Positions 1-7,470 of a stretch of DNA of 64,000 nucleotides are shown piece after piece (positions within the stretch are counted from its first letter, which is position 1; each line of letters starts with the position of its first letter). The stretch is taken from positions 1 to 64,000 of the forward strand of contig NZ_JACSNR010000010.1 of NCBI RefSeq assembly GCF_016901815.1, written 5' to 3'. The position numbers were made by a program, and so were the translations under genes. Source of the DNA: Hydrogenoanaerobacterium saccharovorans. GTDB lineage: Bacteria > Bacillota > Clostridia > Oscillospirales > Ruminococcaceae. The notes beneath the pieces were generated by a model. It searched no databases and was not told the origin of the DNA. It saw only the letters and a list, made by a program, of their open reading frames with translations.

Positions 1-25
1 GGTTCGATTCCGGTCGAAGGCACCA
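1..25 (+). tRNA. tRNA, 3' part only (cut by window start)
   Basis: The first 25 bases read as the 3' half of a T-arm (loop TTCGATT) followed by acceptor strand CGAAGGC, discriminator A and an encoded CCA. The anticodon lies outside the window. A 5' acceptor of the form GCCTTCG is implied, which would fit several isoacceptors (Thr is one possibility), so the identity is left open. It heads a tRNA cluster with the two tRNAs that follow. Confidence 0.8.
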
Positions 26-32
26 AAAATAA

Positions 33-108
33 GCGGGTTTAGCTCATCTGGTAGAGCGCCACCTTGCCAAGGTGGAGGTAGCGAGTTCGAGCCTCGTAAC
101 CCGCTCCA
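33..108 (+). tRNA. tRNA-Gly (GCC)
   Basis: A cloverleaf can be folded by eye: acceptor GCGGGTT pairs with AACCCGC, the D-arm contains AGCTC...GAGC, the anticodon stem CCACC/GGTGG encloses loop TTGCCAA (anticodon GCC), and the T-loop is TTCGAGC. CCA is encoded at 106-108. Confidence 0.95.
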
Positions 109-125
109 TTTTTTTATTTGGCGTT

Positions 126-199
<74 letters not shown>

Positions 200-204
200 A
201 AGAG

Positions 205-240
205 ATCCTGGTTTCGCAAGAGACCAGGATTTTTCTTTTG
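205..240 (+). terminator. terminator of the tRNA cluster
   Basis: An 8-bp inverted repeat ATCCTGGT / ACCAGGAT (205-212 and 223-230) is followed by a T-rich tract, five bases after the tRNA-Cys CCA end. It has the usual form of an intrinsic terminator for the tRNA transcript. Confidence 0.85.
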
Positions 241-242
241 CC

Positions 243-272
243 TTGCAATTTTATACCAACCAGTGGTAAAAT
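243..272 (+). promoter_or_regulatory. probable sigma-A promoter for the lipoprotein gene
   Basis: TTGCAA (243-248) and TAAAAT (267-272) are separated by 18 bp, about 65 bp before the lipoprotein start codon and just past the tRNA terminator. Identified by eye only. Confidence 0.45.
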
Positions 273-338
273 TCATGCATCAAAATCCTTCCGGATTCAC
301 ACTATACAAATGAATCCATTCTGAAAGGAAGCGATGAT

Positions 339-851
339 ATGAAAAAAATAATGGCAGTTTTGCTGGCAGCACTGATGATGATGAGTCTGGCTGGCTGTAC
401 CCAGAATCAGGCGGGGAATGAATCTTCCTCTTCAGAGCAGGAGAGCTCCTCGGTGGCGGAAGTTCAGCCTCCGGTCGTGGCGGACGCAGCCCTCTACCGG
501 GGGACTGTGACCGAAACCTCAGGCCAGCAGCTGACCGTAGAACAATATGACGGTCGGGATTATGGGGAAGTGGTCATTGTTTTCACCCTTCCGGAAGAGG
601 TGGAGAACACCTTCCAGGAGGGAGAGTATGTGGAGATTTACTATGGCGCGCTCAAGGAGTCGGCTCCGGCCCAGGCTGATGCCATCTCGGTGAACAAGCT
701 GGCAGATCAGGCTGAATCGGTGGTGACCAATGGTATCATCAAGGAAGTGACTACCAGTGAGGACGGCACTGTCACCGATCTGCTCCTGACCGATTCCAAT
801 GGGCAGGAAGTGGTGTTCCACATCAGTGAGAGCACACAGAGATCTATATGA
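339..851 (+). CDS. lipoprotein, probably frameshifted near its C-terminus
   Basis: The 170-residue product starts with a type II signal peptide: two lysines, a hydrophobic core and a lipobox ending LAGC (Cys20). A Ser/Glu-rich linker follows, typical of surface-anchored lipoproteins of Clostridia. The rest looks like two related beta-rich units, one starting near residue 52 (YRGTVTE) and one near residue 132 (NGIIKEV), the second cut short. The reading frame ends at 849-851 in an ATGA overlap with a second short frame that continues the second unit convincingly (next entry). I see no family I can name. Start chosen at the ATG preceded by AAGGAAGCG. Secretion is well supported; function is unknown. 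Confidence 0.75.
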   Translation: MKKIMAVLLAALMMMSLAGCTQNQAGNESSSSEQESSSVAEVQPPVVADAALYRGTVTETSGQQLTVEQYDGRDYGEVVIVFTLPEEVENTFQEGEYVEIYYGALKESAPAQADAISVNKLADQAESVVTNGIIKEVTTSEDGTVTDLLLTDSNGQEVVFHISESTQRSI

Positions 852-997
852 ACGCTGAGGACCTCAAGGAAGGCACAGAGATCAGCGTGCTGCACAGCGG
901 TGCGTTTACCATGTCCCTGCCGCCCCAGGGCAACGCACTGGAGATCAGCCCCTGGCGGTACCAGCGGGAAGCGGCAGACGGCCAGGTTACAGAGTAA
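848..997 (+). pseudogene. displaced C-terminal part of the lipoprotein
   Basis: A 49-codon frame overlaps the lipoprotein stop by four bases (ATGA). Read upstream without regard to its ATG, the same frame gives EIYMNAEDLKEGTEISV, which follows naturally from the lipoprotein's HISEST at 834-836. Two extra bases (or one missing) in the CACACAGAGA run at 834-843 explain the shift. It could be a real mutation, an assembly or base-call error, or a phase-variable dinucleotide tract; translational coupling through ATGA is also possible. I favour a single interrupted gene of about 218 residues. Confidence 0.6.
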
Positions 998-1027
998 GCA
1001 ATCACACAGGATACAGGGGAGAGGAGC

Positions 1028-1528
1028 ATGGAGCACATTATCCATTCCATAGAGCCGGTATTTGATACGGAGTCCCGGGTTCTGATTCTGGGCACCATGC
1101 CGTCGCCCAAGTCTCGGGAGGTGCAGTTCTACTACGGGCACCCGCAGAACCGATTCTGGCGGGTCCTGGCGGCGGTGCTGGGGGAAGAGCTGCCCCAGTC
1201 TGTCCCGGAAAAGAAGGCCATGCTGCTGCGGCACCGGATCGCCCTGTGGGACGTGTTGGCAGAATGTGAGATCACCGGTGCATCCGATTCCAGCATCCGC
1301 AATCCGGTGGCAAATGATCTCTCTGTGATTCTCGACCATGCGCCGGTACAGGCAGTCTTTACCACCGGGGCGACTGCCTGGAAGCTGTATACCAGGCTGC
1401 AGAAACCCCATACCGGAATCGAGGCGGTACGGCTGCCTTCCACCAGCCCGGCTAACTGCGCTGTGAAGATGGAGGCACTGACCGAGGCTTACAAAGCGAT
1501 CCTGCCCTGGCTGGAACCGGGCACATAG
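1028..1528 (+). CDS. DNA-deoxyinosine glycosylase (uracil-DNA glycosylase superfamily)
   Basis: The 166-residue protein carries the UDG-fold signatures of the hypoxanthine-DNA glycosylase family (UDG family 6): the motif LGTMPSPKSREVQFYYGHP near residue 21, then NRFW, and a C-terminal LPSTSPAN near residue 137. Family members excise hypoxanthine (deaminated adenine), and some act on uracil, starting base-excision repair in the cytoplasm. Length is normal for the family. The start has GGGGAGAGG upstream. It stands alone between the lipoprotein and a bidirectional terminator shared with ackA. Confidence 0.85.
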   Translation: MEHIIHSIEPVFDTESRVLILGTMPSPKSREVQFYYGHPQNRFWRVLAAVLGEELPQSVPEKKAMLLRHRIALWDVLAECEITGASDSSIRNPVANDLSVILDHAPVQAVFTTGATAWKLYTRLQKPHTGIEAVRLPSTSPANCAVKMEALTEAYKAILPWLEPGT

Positions 1529-1535
1529 ATAAAAC

Positions 1536-1568
1536 AAAAAGGACGAGGAATGAATCCTCGTCCTTTTT
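1536..1568. terminator. bidirectional terminator between convergent genes
   Basis: A 14-bp perfect inverted repeat (AAAAAGGACGAGGA / TCCTCGTCCTTTTT) with a 5-nt loop is flanked by A and T runs. It can terminate both the glycosylase gene (+) and ackA (-). Confidence 0.9.
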
Positions 1569-1588
1569 TAGTTGGATCAGAGCCGGAA

Positions 1589-2779
1589 TTACTTGGCTTT
1601 GTTTACGATCTCAACAGTATCTCTTGCAATGAGCAGCTCCTCGTTGGTGGGGATTACCCAAACCTCAACCTTGGAGTCGTCAGCAGAGATCTTCTGCTCG
1701 CCGCGTACCTTGTTCTTCTCTTCGTCGAACTTGATACCCAGGTATTCCATGTTCTCGCAAACTTCCTTACGCAGGTTGCCGTCGTTCTCGCCGATACCGC
1801 CGGTGAAAGCGATTGCATCAACGCCGCCCATAGCAGCAGCATAGCCGCCGATGAACTTCTTGATCTGGTATACCAGCATGTCCAGAGCCAGCTGAGCTCT
1901 GTGGTTGCCCTCGCCAGCAGCAGCGATCAGGTCGCGGCAGTCGCTGGAGATACCGGATACACCCAGGAAGCCGGACTTCTTGTTCATGATGTCAGACATC
2001 TCATCAGCAGTCAGGCCTTCCTTGTTCATCAGGAAGGTAACGATGGAGGGGTCGATGCCACCGCAGCGGGTACCCATGATGAAGCCGTCCAGAGGGGTCA
2101 GACCCATGGAGGTATCCAGGCACTTGCCATCCTTTACAGCAGTAATGGAGCTGCCGTTGCCCAGGTGGCAGACAATCAGACGGTCCTTACGGCCGGTCAG
2201 CTCAGTGTAGCGGCCGGAGATGAACCGATGGCTGGTGCCGTGGAAGCCATAGCGACGGATGCTGTACTTCTCATAGTACTCATAGGGGATGGGGAACATG
2301 TAAGCCTTTTCGGGCATGGTCTGATGGAAGGAGGTATCGAATACCGCAACCATGGGGGTATCCTTGCCGAATACTTCCTGGCAGGCCTTCATAGCGGTAG
2401 CCTGCGGAGGATTGTGCAGAGGGCCGAGGTCACGGAAAGCAAAGATATCCTCGATAACCTGATCGGTTACCAGAGTGGAAACCTTGTACTTCTCGCTGCC
2501 GTGGAGCACACGGTGACCAACAGCATTGATCTCATCCATGCTGTCGATAACCTTGCCTTCGCCGGTGGTCAGCATATCGATCAGAGCCAGGAAAGCCTCC
2601 TTATGGGTGGGGAAGGGCAGATTCTTTTCTACCTTCACACCATCTGCTCTCTTGTGCTCGATGCGGCCGTCCACGCCAATGCGCTCGCACAGGCCCTTAG
2701 CCAGAACGCTCTCGTCAGTCATATCAATGAGCTGATACTTCAGCGAGGAGCTTCCTGCGTTGATTACCAAAACCTTCAT
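1589..2779 (-). CDS. ackA: acetate kinase
   Basis: Catalyses acetyl phosphate + ADP <-> acetate + ATP, the substrate-level phosphorylation step of acetogenic fermentation. The 396 residues begin MKVLVINAGSSSLKY, the ASKHA-fold phosphate-1 motif, and contain VFDTSFHQTMP, the YGFHGTSHR segment, HLGNGSS and the C-terminal GGIGEN motif, all normal for the family. The start at 2779 is chosen because AGGAGG lies directly upstream and the family N-terminus begins here; the open frame extends 17 codons further without a start signal. No pta is adjacent. The divergent neighbour is tmcAL, an enzyme that consumes acetate. Confidence 0.97.
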   Translation of the reverse strand: MKVLVINAGSSSLKYQLIDMTDESVLAKGLCERIGVDGRIEHKRADGVKVEKNLPFPTHKEAFLALIDMLTTGEGKVIDSMDEINAVGHRVLHGSEKYKVSTLVTDQVIEDIFAFRDLGPLHNPPQATAMKACQEVFGKDTPMVAVFDTSFHQTMPEKAYMFPIPYEYYEKYSIRRYGFHGTSHRFISGRYTELTGRKDRLIVCHLGNGSSITAVKDGKCLDTSMGLTPLDGFIMGTRCGGIDPSIVTFLMNKEGLTADEMSDIMNKKSGFLGVSGISSDCRDLIAAAGEGNHRAQLALDMLVYQIKKFIGGYAAAMGGVDAIAFTGGIGENDGNLRKEVCENMEYLGIKFDEEKNKVRGEQKISADDSKVEVWVIPTNEELLIARDTVEIVNKAK

Positions 2780-2823
2780 TGGGTAATTCCTCCTACTAAA
2801 TTTTGTGATCTTGGATAAATAGC

Positions 2824-2853
2824 TTGACACTATATTTCACTATTCTATATTAT
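2824..2853 (+). promoter_or_regulatory. sigma-A promoter for tmcAL
   Basis: A perfect -35 TTGACA (2824-2829) and -10 TATTAT (2848-2853) are separated by 18 bp, about 50 bp ahead of the GTG start of tmcAL. It overlaps the divergent ackA promoter. Confidence 0.7.
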
Positions 2854-2857
2854 AACA
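2849..2857 (-). promoter_or_regulatory. extended -10 promoter element for ackA
   Basis: On the minus strand the sequence reads TGTTATAAT, an extended -10 (TGn-TATAAT). A weak -35 (TTGAAT) sits 15 bp upstream. It overlaps the tmcAL -10, so the two divergent genes probably compete for RNA polymerase. Confidence 0.6.
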
Positions 2858-2902
2858 CTGTAAAATAAAATTCAAGCATTTTGCGAGAGAAAGGGAGAAA
2901 CC

Positions 2903-4087
2903 GTGAGGATTGCTGTAATAATCGCTGAATACAATCCGTTTCACAACGGACACGCTTACCATATTGCCCAAACCCGGAAAAACGGCGCTACACACATTGC
3001 TGTGGTGATGAGCGGCAATTTTGTCCAGCGGGGAGAACCGGCTTTCCTGGAAAAACATGTCCGTGCCCGGGCAGCACTGTCCGGCGGAGCGGATCTGGTG
3101 CTGGAACTTCCTCTTGCATTTGCCTGCGCTCCGGCCCAGCGGTTCGGACTGGGCGCTGTCTATGTGGCAGAGAAGATGGGCTGCGTGGACATGCTCAGCT
3201 TCGGCAGTGAATCCGGGGACCCTGCCCGTCTGGAACAGGCGGCAGCAGTGCTGGACACCCCGCAGTTCCGGGAGGCCCTGGCCCGGGAGCTGGAGTCCGG
3301 CGCGCCCTACCCGCAGGCAGTGAGCCGGGCTATGGAGCGGTGCGGCAGCGGCTTTGCCGGGCTGACTGCCTCACCCAATGATACCCTGGCGCTGGAATAT
3401 CTCCGGGCGCTGCGTCAGCTGGGGAGTAAGATCCGTCCGATGGCAGTGCGGCGGGCCTTTGTGGAGCACGATGCTGAGGAGGCCGCAGAAGGCTTTGCCA
3501 GCGCCTCTCGGCTGCGTGCCCTTGCCCAGCCGGAGGAGATCGCCGCCTATGTCCCGGAGGCGGCAGCGCAGCTTTACCGTGCTGAACTGGAGGCCGGACA
3601 TACCCCGGACCCCCAGCGGCTGGATGCGGCGGTTCTGGGGGTACTGCGCCGGCAGCAAAGAGAGGAGTTCTCCCGGCTGCCCGACCTCTCCGAGGGGATC
3701 GAAAACCGTTTCTGGAACGCCATGCGCAGCGGCAGCAGCATGGAGGAGATCCTCACTCTGGCAAAGACAAAACGCTATCCCCATGCCCGTCTGCGCCGCA
3801 TGATGATGCATGCCTTCCTGGGCGTCACACGGGAGATGGCGGAGGAGCTGCCGGCCTATCTGCGGGTGCTGGGCGCCAACGAACGGGGCAGGGAGATCCT
3901 CTCGGTCATGGCGGGGACAGCCCGCCTGCCGGTTTCCGCATCGCTGGCAGAGCTGGAACGCTCCGGCCCTGCAGCGGCAGAACAGGCCCGGCTGGAGGCG
4001 ATTTCCACCGACCTTTATCAGGGGATTCTGCGGTGTCCGGGCCCCTGCGCGACGGATTACACTGCACCGGCGATCTGGAATGCATGA
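2903..4087 (+). CDS. tmcAL: tRNA(Met) cytidine acetate ligase (YlbM/TmcAL family)
   Basis: TmcAL makes N4-acetylcytidine at the wobble base of elongator tRNA-Met using acetate and ATP rather than acetyl-CoA. The 394-residue protein starts with the nucleotidyltransferase motif AEYNPFHNGHAYHI and has MSGNFVQRGEPA near residue 36, LPLAFACAPAQRF, GSESGD and an ASRLR motif near residue 200, all family signatures. Length is typical. The start is GTG with GAGAAAGGGAG upstream. It diverges from ackA, which sets the acetate/acetyl-phosphate balance. The link to the substrate is a plausible reason for the arrangement but is inferred. Confidence 0.92.
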   Translation: MRIAVIIAEYNPFHNGHAYHIAQTRKNGATHIAVVMSGNFVQRGEPAFLEKHVRARAALSGGADLVLELPLAFACAPAQRFGLGAVYVAEKMGCVDMLSFGSESGDPARLEQAAAVLDTPQFREALARELESGAPYPQAVSRAMERCGSGFAGLTASPNDTLALEYLRALRQLGSKIRPMAVRRAFVEHDAEEAAEGFASASRLRALAQPEEIAAYVPEAAAQLYRAELEAGHTPDPQRLDAAVLGVLRRQQREEFSRLPDLSEGIENRFWNAMRSGSSMEEILTLAKTKRYPHARLRRMMMHAFLGVTREMAEELPAYLRVLGANERGREILSVMAGTARLPVSASLAELERSGPAAAEQARLEAISTDLYQGILRCPGPCATDYTAPAIWNA

Positions 4088-4097
4088 AATGTTTCAC

Positions 4098-4125
4098 TTT
4101 ACTTCGCAAAAATCAGTGATATAAT
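4098..4125 (+). promoter_or_regulatory. promoter for the Lrp-aminotransferase-ispE operon
   Basis: TTTACT (4098-4103), a 16-bp spacer and a perfect TATAAT (4120-4125) lie 35 bp upstream of the Lrp-type regulator start codon. Confidence 0.65.
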
Positions 4126-4159
4126 GGAACTACATATTTTTTTGAAGGAGTGATATAAA

Positions 4160-4639
4160 ATGGACCAGCTGCTTACTCTGCTCTCCGCAGATGCCAGACT
4201 CACCAATGCCCAGCTTGCTGCGGCGCTTTCTATATCGGAGGAGGAGGTCGCCGCACGGATCGCGGACTATGAGGAACGCAAGATCATCAAGGGCTACAAG
4301 GCCATCGTGGACTGGGACAAAACCGACCGGGATTATGTCAACGCCCGGATCGAGCTCAAAGTCACTCCGCAGAAGGGGATGGGCTTTGAGGAGATCGCCG
4401 GCATCATCGCCCGTTTTGACGAGGTGGAAAGCGTCTATCTGATGAGCGGTACCTGTGATATTGCCCTCACTGTTACCGGCAAGACTTTCAAGGATGTAGC
4501 CATGTTCGTGGCACACCGTCTGGCACCGCTGGATTCGGTGCAGTCCACTTCCACCAGTTTTGTACTGCGCACCTATAAGGAACTCGGCGTCTTTGTGTCG
4601 TTCGATGAGATGGACGAAAGAGAGGTAGCCACCCTGTGA
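4160..4639 (+). CDS. Lrp/AsnC family transcriptional regulator
   Basis: The 159 residues contain an N-terminal winged helix-turn-helix (about 1-55; LTNAQLAAALSISEEEVAARI) and a C-terminal RAM/AsnC effector-binding domain (about 70-145; YLMSGTCDIALTVTG). Lrp-type proteins form octamers and sense amino acids. The stop codon overlaps the GTG start of the aminotransferase (GTGA), so the two are translationally coupled and the regulator probably responds to an amino acid handled by that enzyme, and may regulate its own operon. AAGGAG lies ahead of the ATG. Confidence 0.9.
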   Translation: MDQLLTLLSADARLTNAQLAAALSISEEEVAARIADYEERKIIKGYKAIVDWDKTDRDYVNARIELKVTPQKGMGFEEIAGIIARFDEVESVYLMSGTCDIALTVTGKTFKDVAMFVAHRLAPLDSVQSTSTSFVLRTYKELGVFVSFDEMDEREVATL

Positions 4640-5832
4640 TTGACTATAGCTCCCTTTTGTCCGAGAAGGTACAGGAGATCAAACCTTCTGGGATTCGCAA
4701 ATTTTCCGAACTGGCTGCCGAGATGGGAAATGTGATTTCCCTGGGTGTCGGTGAGCCGGATTTTCAGACTCCCTGGGCCATCCGTCAGGCCGGCATTGAA
4801 TCGCTGGAACGGGGCCGTACCCACTATTCACCCAACGCCGGTTTCCGGGAACTCAAGCAGGAGATCGACCGCTATTTGGAACGCCGCATGGGGCTTTCCT
4901 ATTCCGAAGAGGAGACCATGGTCACCATCGGCGGCTCTGAGGCCATCGACATGATGATCCGCGCGGTGATCGATCCCGGCGATGAAGTCCTGATCCCCGA
5001 GCCCTGCTATGTATCCTATGATCCCATTGCCCGGCTGACCGGGGCGAAGGTTGTAAGCATTCCCACCCGGTTCGAGGACGATTTCCGCCTCACTGCCGAG
5101 GCACTCAAGGCAGCTATTACGCCCAAGAGCAAGCTGCTGATCTTCCCCTATCCCAACAACCCCACCGGCGGCATTATGGAGCGGGAGGATCTCGAAGCCA
5201 TTGCGGAAGTGCTGCGGGATACCAATATCCTGGTGCTGTCTGATGAGATCTATGCCGAGCTCACCTATGGCGGCAAGAAGCATGTCTCCATCGCCTCCAT
5301 TGACGGAATGCGGGAGCGCACCATTGTGGTCAACGGCTTCTCCAAGACCTATGCCATGACCGGCTGGCGTCTGGGTTATGCTGTCGGCCCGGCTCCGCTG
5401 ATCCGGGAGATGATCAAGATCCATCAGTTTGCCATCATGTGCGCGCCTACCACCAGCCAGCTGGCAGCGGTTGAGGCGCTCCGCAGCTGCGATGAGGAAA
5501 TCGAAGCCATGCGGGACGAATATGATATGCGCGGCAAGTACCTGGTGGGTGAGCTCAACCGCATTGGTCTGGAGTGCTTCCAGCCCCAGGGTGCTTTCTA
5601 CGTGTTCCCGTCCATCCGGCGCACCGGTCTGAGCAGCGAGGAGTTCTGTGAGCGCCTGCTGCGGGAGGAACGGGTCGCTGTGATTCCCGGTTCCGCTTTT
5701 GGCGGCTGGGGCGAGGGACACATCCGTATTTCCTATTGCTATTCGCTGCAGCATCTGAAGATCGCTGTACGCAAGATCGAGAAATTCCTCAAAAAACTGG
5801 AAAGGGAAAAGCATGAAAACGGTCAAGGTTAA
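4636..5832 (+). CDS. class I/II pyridoxal-phosphate aminotransferase
   Basis: A 398-residue fold-type I PLP enzyme. It shows the substrate-binding GVGEPDFQTP near residue 37, PYPNNPTGG near residue 172, the SDEIYAELTYGG aspartate motif near residue 200 and the Schiff-base lysine in NGFSKTYAMTGWRLGYA near residue 235. The pattern fits aspartate/aromatic aminotransferase-like enzymes of the family often found next to Lrp regulators; the donor amino acid cannot be read from sequence. It starts at GTG in a 4-nt overlap with the regulator. Its end overlaps ispE by 20 nt, making a tight three-gene unit. Confidence 0.92.
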   Translation: MIDYSSLLSEKVQEIKPSGIRKFSELAAEMGNVISLGVGEPDFQTPWAIRQAGIESLERGRTHYSPNAGFRELKQEIDRYLERRMGLSYSEEETMVTIGGSEAIDMMIRAVIDPGDEVLIPEPCYVSYDPIARLTGAKVVSIPTRFEDDFRLTAEALKAAITPKSKLLIFPYPNNPTGGIMEREDLEAIAEVLRDTNILVLSDEIYAELTYGGKKHVSIASIDGMRERTIVVNGFSKTYAMTGWRLGYAVGPAPLIREMIKIHQFAIMCAPTTSQLAAVEALRSCDEEIEAMRDEYDMRGKYLVGELNRIGLECFQPQGAFYVFPSIRRTGLSSEEFCERLLREERVAVIPGSAFGGWGEGHIRISYCYSLQHLKIAVRKIEKFLKKLEREKHENGQG

Positions 5833-6688
5833 ATGTCCGGCAAAGCTCAATCTCTATCTGGATATTACCCATCGCATGCCCAATGGGTACCACATCATGG
5901 AGATGGTGATGCAGGCGGTGAATCTGTTTGATACCGTCTATCTCACCCTCAACGACACCGGGGAAGTGACTCTCTCCATGGAGGACAGTCCCATCCCGGC
6001 AGACCAGACCAACATTGCATGGCGCTGTGCCCGGCTGCTGCTGGACGAAACCAAATCCCGCTATGGGGTGGAGATCCGCATCCACAAGGAGATCCCCTCG
6101 GAAGCCGGACTGGGCGGCGGCAGTGCCGACGGCGCCGGAGTCCTGGTGGGACTCAATGCGCTGCTGGGCTCTCCGCTCAGGACGGAACGCCTGATCGAAC
6201 TGGGTGCCCGGGTCGGCTCGGATATTCCATTCTGCATCCAGGGCGGTACTGCCATGGTGCGGGGTTACGGCGAGATCCTCGAGGCACTGGAGCCCCTGGA
6301 CGACTGCCGTATTCTGATTGCCAAGCCGGCGAAAGGAGTGCCCACAGCGGAGTGTTTTGCCCGCTATGATGCCTCTGGCAAGCCGTACGGGATTCCCGGT
6401 ACGCCGCTGATCAAGAAGGCGATCAACGCCGATGACCTGTCGGCAGTGTGCAAGCTGCTCTATAACGCCCTGGAGGAGGCCGCTGACCTCCCGGAGGTGC
6501 AGGAGATCCGGCAGATCATGCTGGAATCGGGCGCAGCCGGAAGCCGGATGACCGGTTCCGGGTCTGCGGTATTCGGGATCTTCCCCCGCAGCGAACAGCT
6601 GGAAAACGCCTCCCGCACTCTGAAAAAGCTGGGTTATTATACCCGCCGGTGCAGCCCGGTGGAATATGGCGCCACCATCACTGAATAA
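5813..6688 (+). CDS. ispE: 4-diphosphocytidyl-2-C-methyl-D-erythritol kinase
   Basis: IspE phosphorylates the 2-hydroxyl of CDP-ME in the MEP route to isoprenoid precursors. The 291-residue GHMP kinase starts KVKCPAKLNLYLDI (Lys and Asn of the active site), has the glycine-rich ATP loop PSEAGLGGGSADGAGVL near residue 95, a conserved GSDIPFC near residue 135 and a C-terminal SRMTGSGSAVFG. Length and motif order are standard. It overlaps the aminotransferase by 20 nt, and its ATG follows GGAAAGGG inside that gene. A hairpin terminator follows. Confidence 0.95.
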   Translation: MKTVKVKCPAKLNLYLDITHRMPNGYHIMEMVMQAVNLFDTVYLTLNDTGEVTLSMEDSPIPADQTNIAWRCARLLLDETKSRYGVEIRIHKEIPSEAGLGGGSADGAGVLVGLNALLGSPLRTERLIELGARVGSDIPFCIQGGTAMVRGYGEILEALEPLDDCRILIAKPAKGVPTAECFARYDASGKPYGIPGTPLIKKAINADDLSAVCKLLYNALEEAADLPEVQEIRQIMLESGAAGSRMTGSGSAVFGIFPRSEQLENASRTLKKLGYYTRRCSPVEYGATITE

Positions 6689-6697
6689 TTTCCATTG

Positions 6698-6750
6698 ATC
6701 AGTGCATACTTCTGGTATTCATTACCGGAATGGATGCACTGATTTTTCTT
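6698..6750 (+). terminator. terminator after ispE
   Basis: A 10-bp perfect stem (ATCAGTGCAT / ATGCACTGAT, 6698-6707 and 6734-6743) with an internal second helix (CTGGTA / TACCGG) is followed by TTTTTCTTTTT. It ends only 20 bp before the spoIIR start, so it could also act as an attenuator for spoIIR. Confidence 0.8.
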
Positions 6751-6770
6751 TTTGAAGGGAGTTTTTCATT

Positions 6771-7388
6771 GTGAAAATCCACATCGGCCGGCTGGAGCTG
6801 GCAGCTCTGATCGGGTTGGTTATCACACTGGGGGGGTCCTCGGTGACTGGCTTTATGCAGGACTGCGCCGAGCTCCGGCAGGAGGTGCTGCGCATTCATA
6901 TTCTGGCAGATTCAGACCGGGAGGCCGACCAGGCTGTCAAGCTGCAGGTGCGGGATGCCGTGCTGGAGGCGATCAATCAGGATTTCAGCGGCGACGGAAC
7001 TCTGGAGGGGACCATTGCCTGTCTGGAAGGGGAGATGGGCCGCATAGAGGAAACAGCCAACGAAGTCCTGGCAGAGGCGGGCATGCCCTATCAGGCTAAG
7101 GCGGAGCTGACCGAGATGTATTTCACCACCCGGGAGTATGAGCGTGATGGCAGTACCTTCAGTATGCCTGCCGGGCGGTACCAGGCCCTGCGGATCACCC
7201 TGGGGAGCGGGGAAGGGCATAACTGGTGGTGTGTGGCCTACCCGCCCATGTGCATTGATGCCGCTGTGGAGGGACAGGCCGCGATGGTGGAACAGGAGAT
7301 CCTGGAACTGGAGCAGACTCCGGTCTACAAGCCCAAGATGGCTCTGGTGGAGTGGGTGGAATCGCTGCGGGAAGCATGGGAACAGTGA
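6771..7388 (+). CDS. spoIIR: stage II sporulation protein R
   Basis: SpoIIR is secreted from the forespore and triggers SpoIIGA processing of pro-sigma-E in the mother cell. The 205 residues carry an N-terminal hydrophobic segment (about 9-28), the family signature LRIHILADSDREADQ near residue 43, KLQVRDAVL, and GEGHNWWCVAYPPMC near residue 160. Length is near the family norm. The start is GTG with GAAGGGAG upstream. With cwlD later in the window it shows the organism can probably sporulate. Confidence 0.93.
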   Translation: MKIHIGRLELAALIGLVITLGGSSVTGFMQDCAELRQEVLRIHILADSDREADQAVKLQVRDAVLEAINQDFSGDGTLEGTIACLEGEMGRIEETANEVLAEAGMPYQAKAELTEMYFTTREYERDGSTFSMPAGRYQALRITLGSGEGHNWWCVAYPPMCIDAAVEGQAAMVEQEILELEQTPVYKPKMALVEWVESLREAWEQ

Positions 7389-7409
7389 TACGGATTTTGC
7401 CGGAAACGC

Positions 7410-7437
7410 TTGACGGGATCAGCCTCGGTATTATATC
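7410..7437 (+). promoter_or_regulatory. promoter for the purine nucleoside phosphorylase gene
   Basis: TTGACG (7410-7415), a 16-bp spacer and TATATC (7432-7437). Transcription would start near 7444. That excludes the upstream in-frame ATG at 7438 as translation start and supports the ATG at 7471. Confidence 0.6.
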
Positions 7438-7470
7438 ATGGTAACCAGAAAACAAAAGGAGTTGGATACT

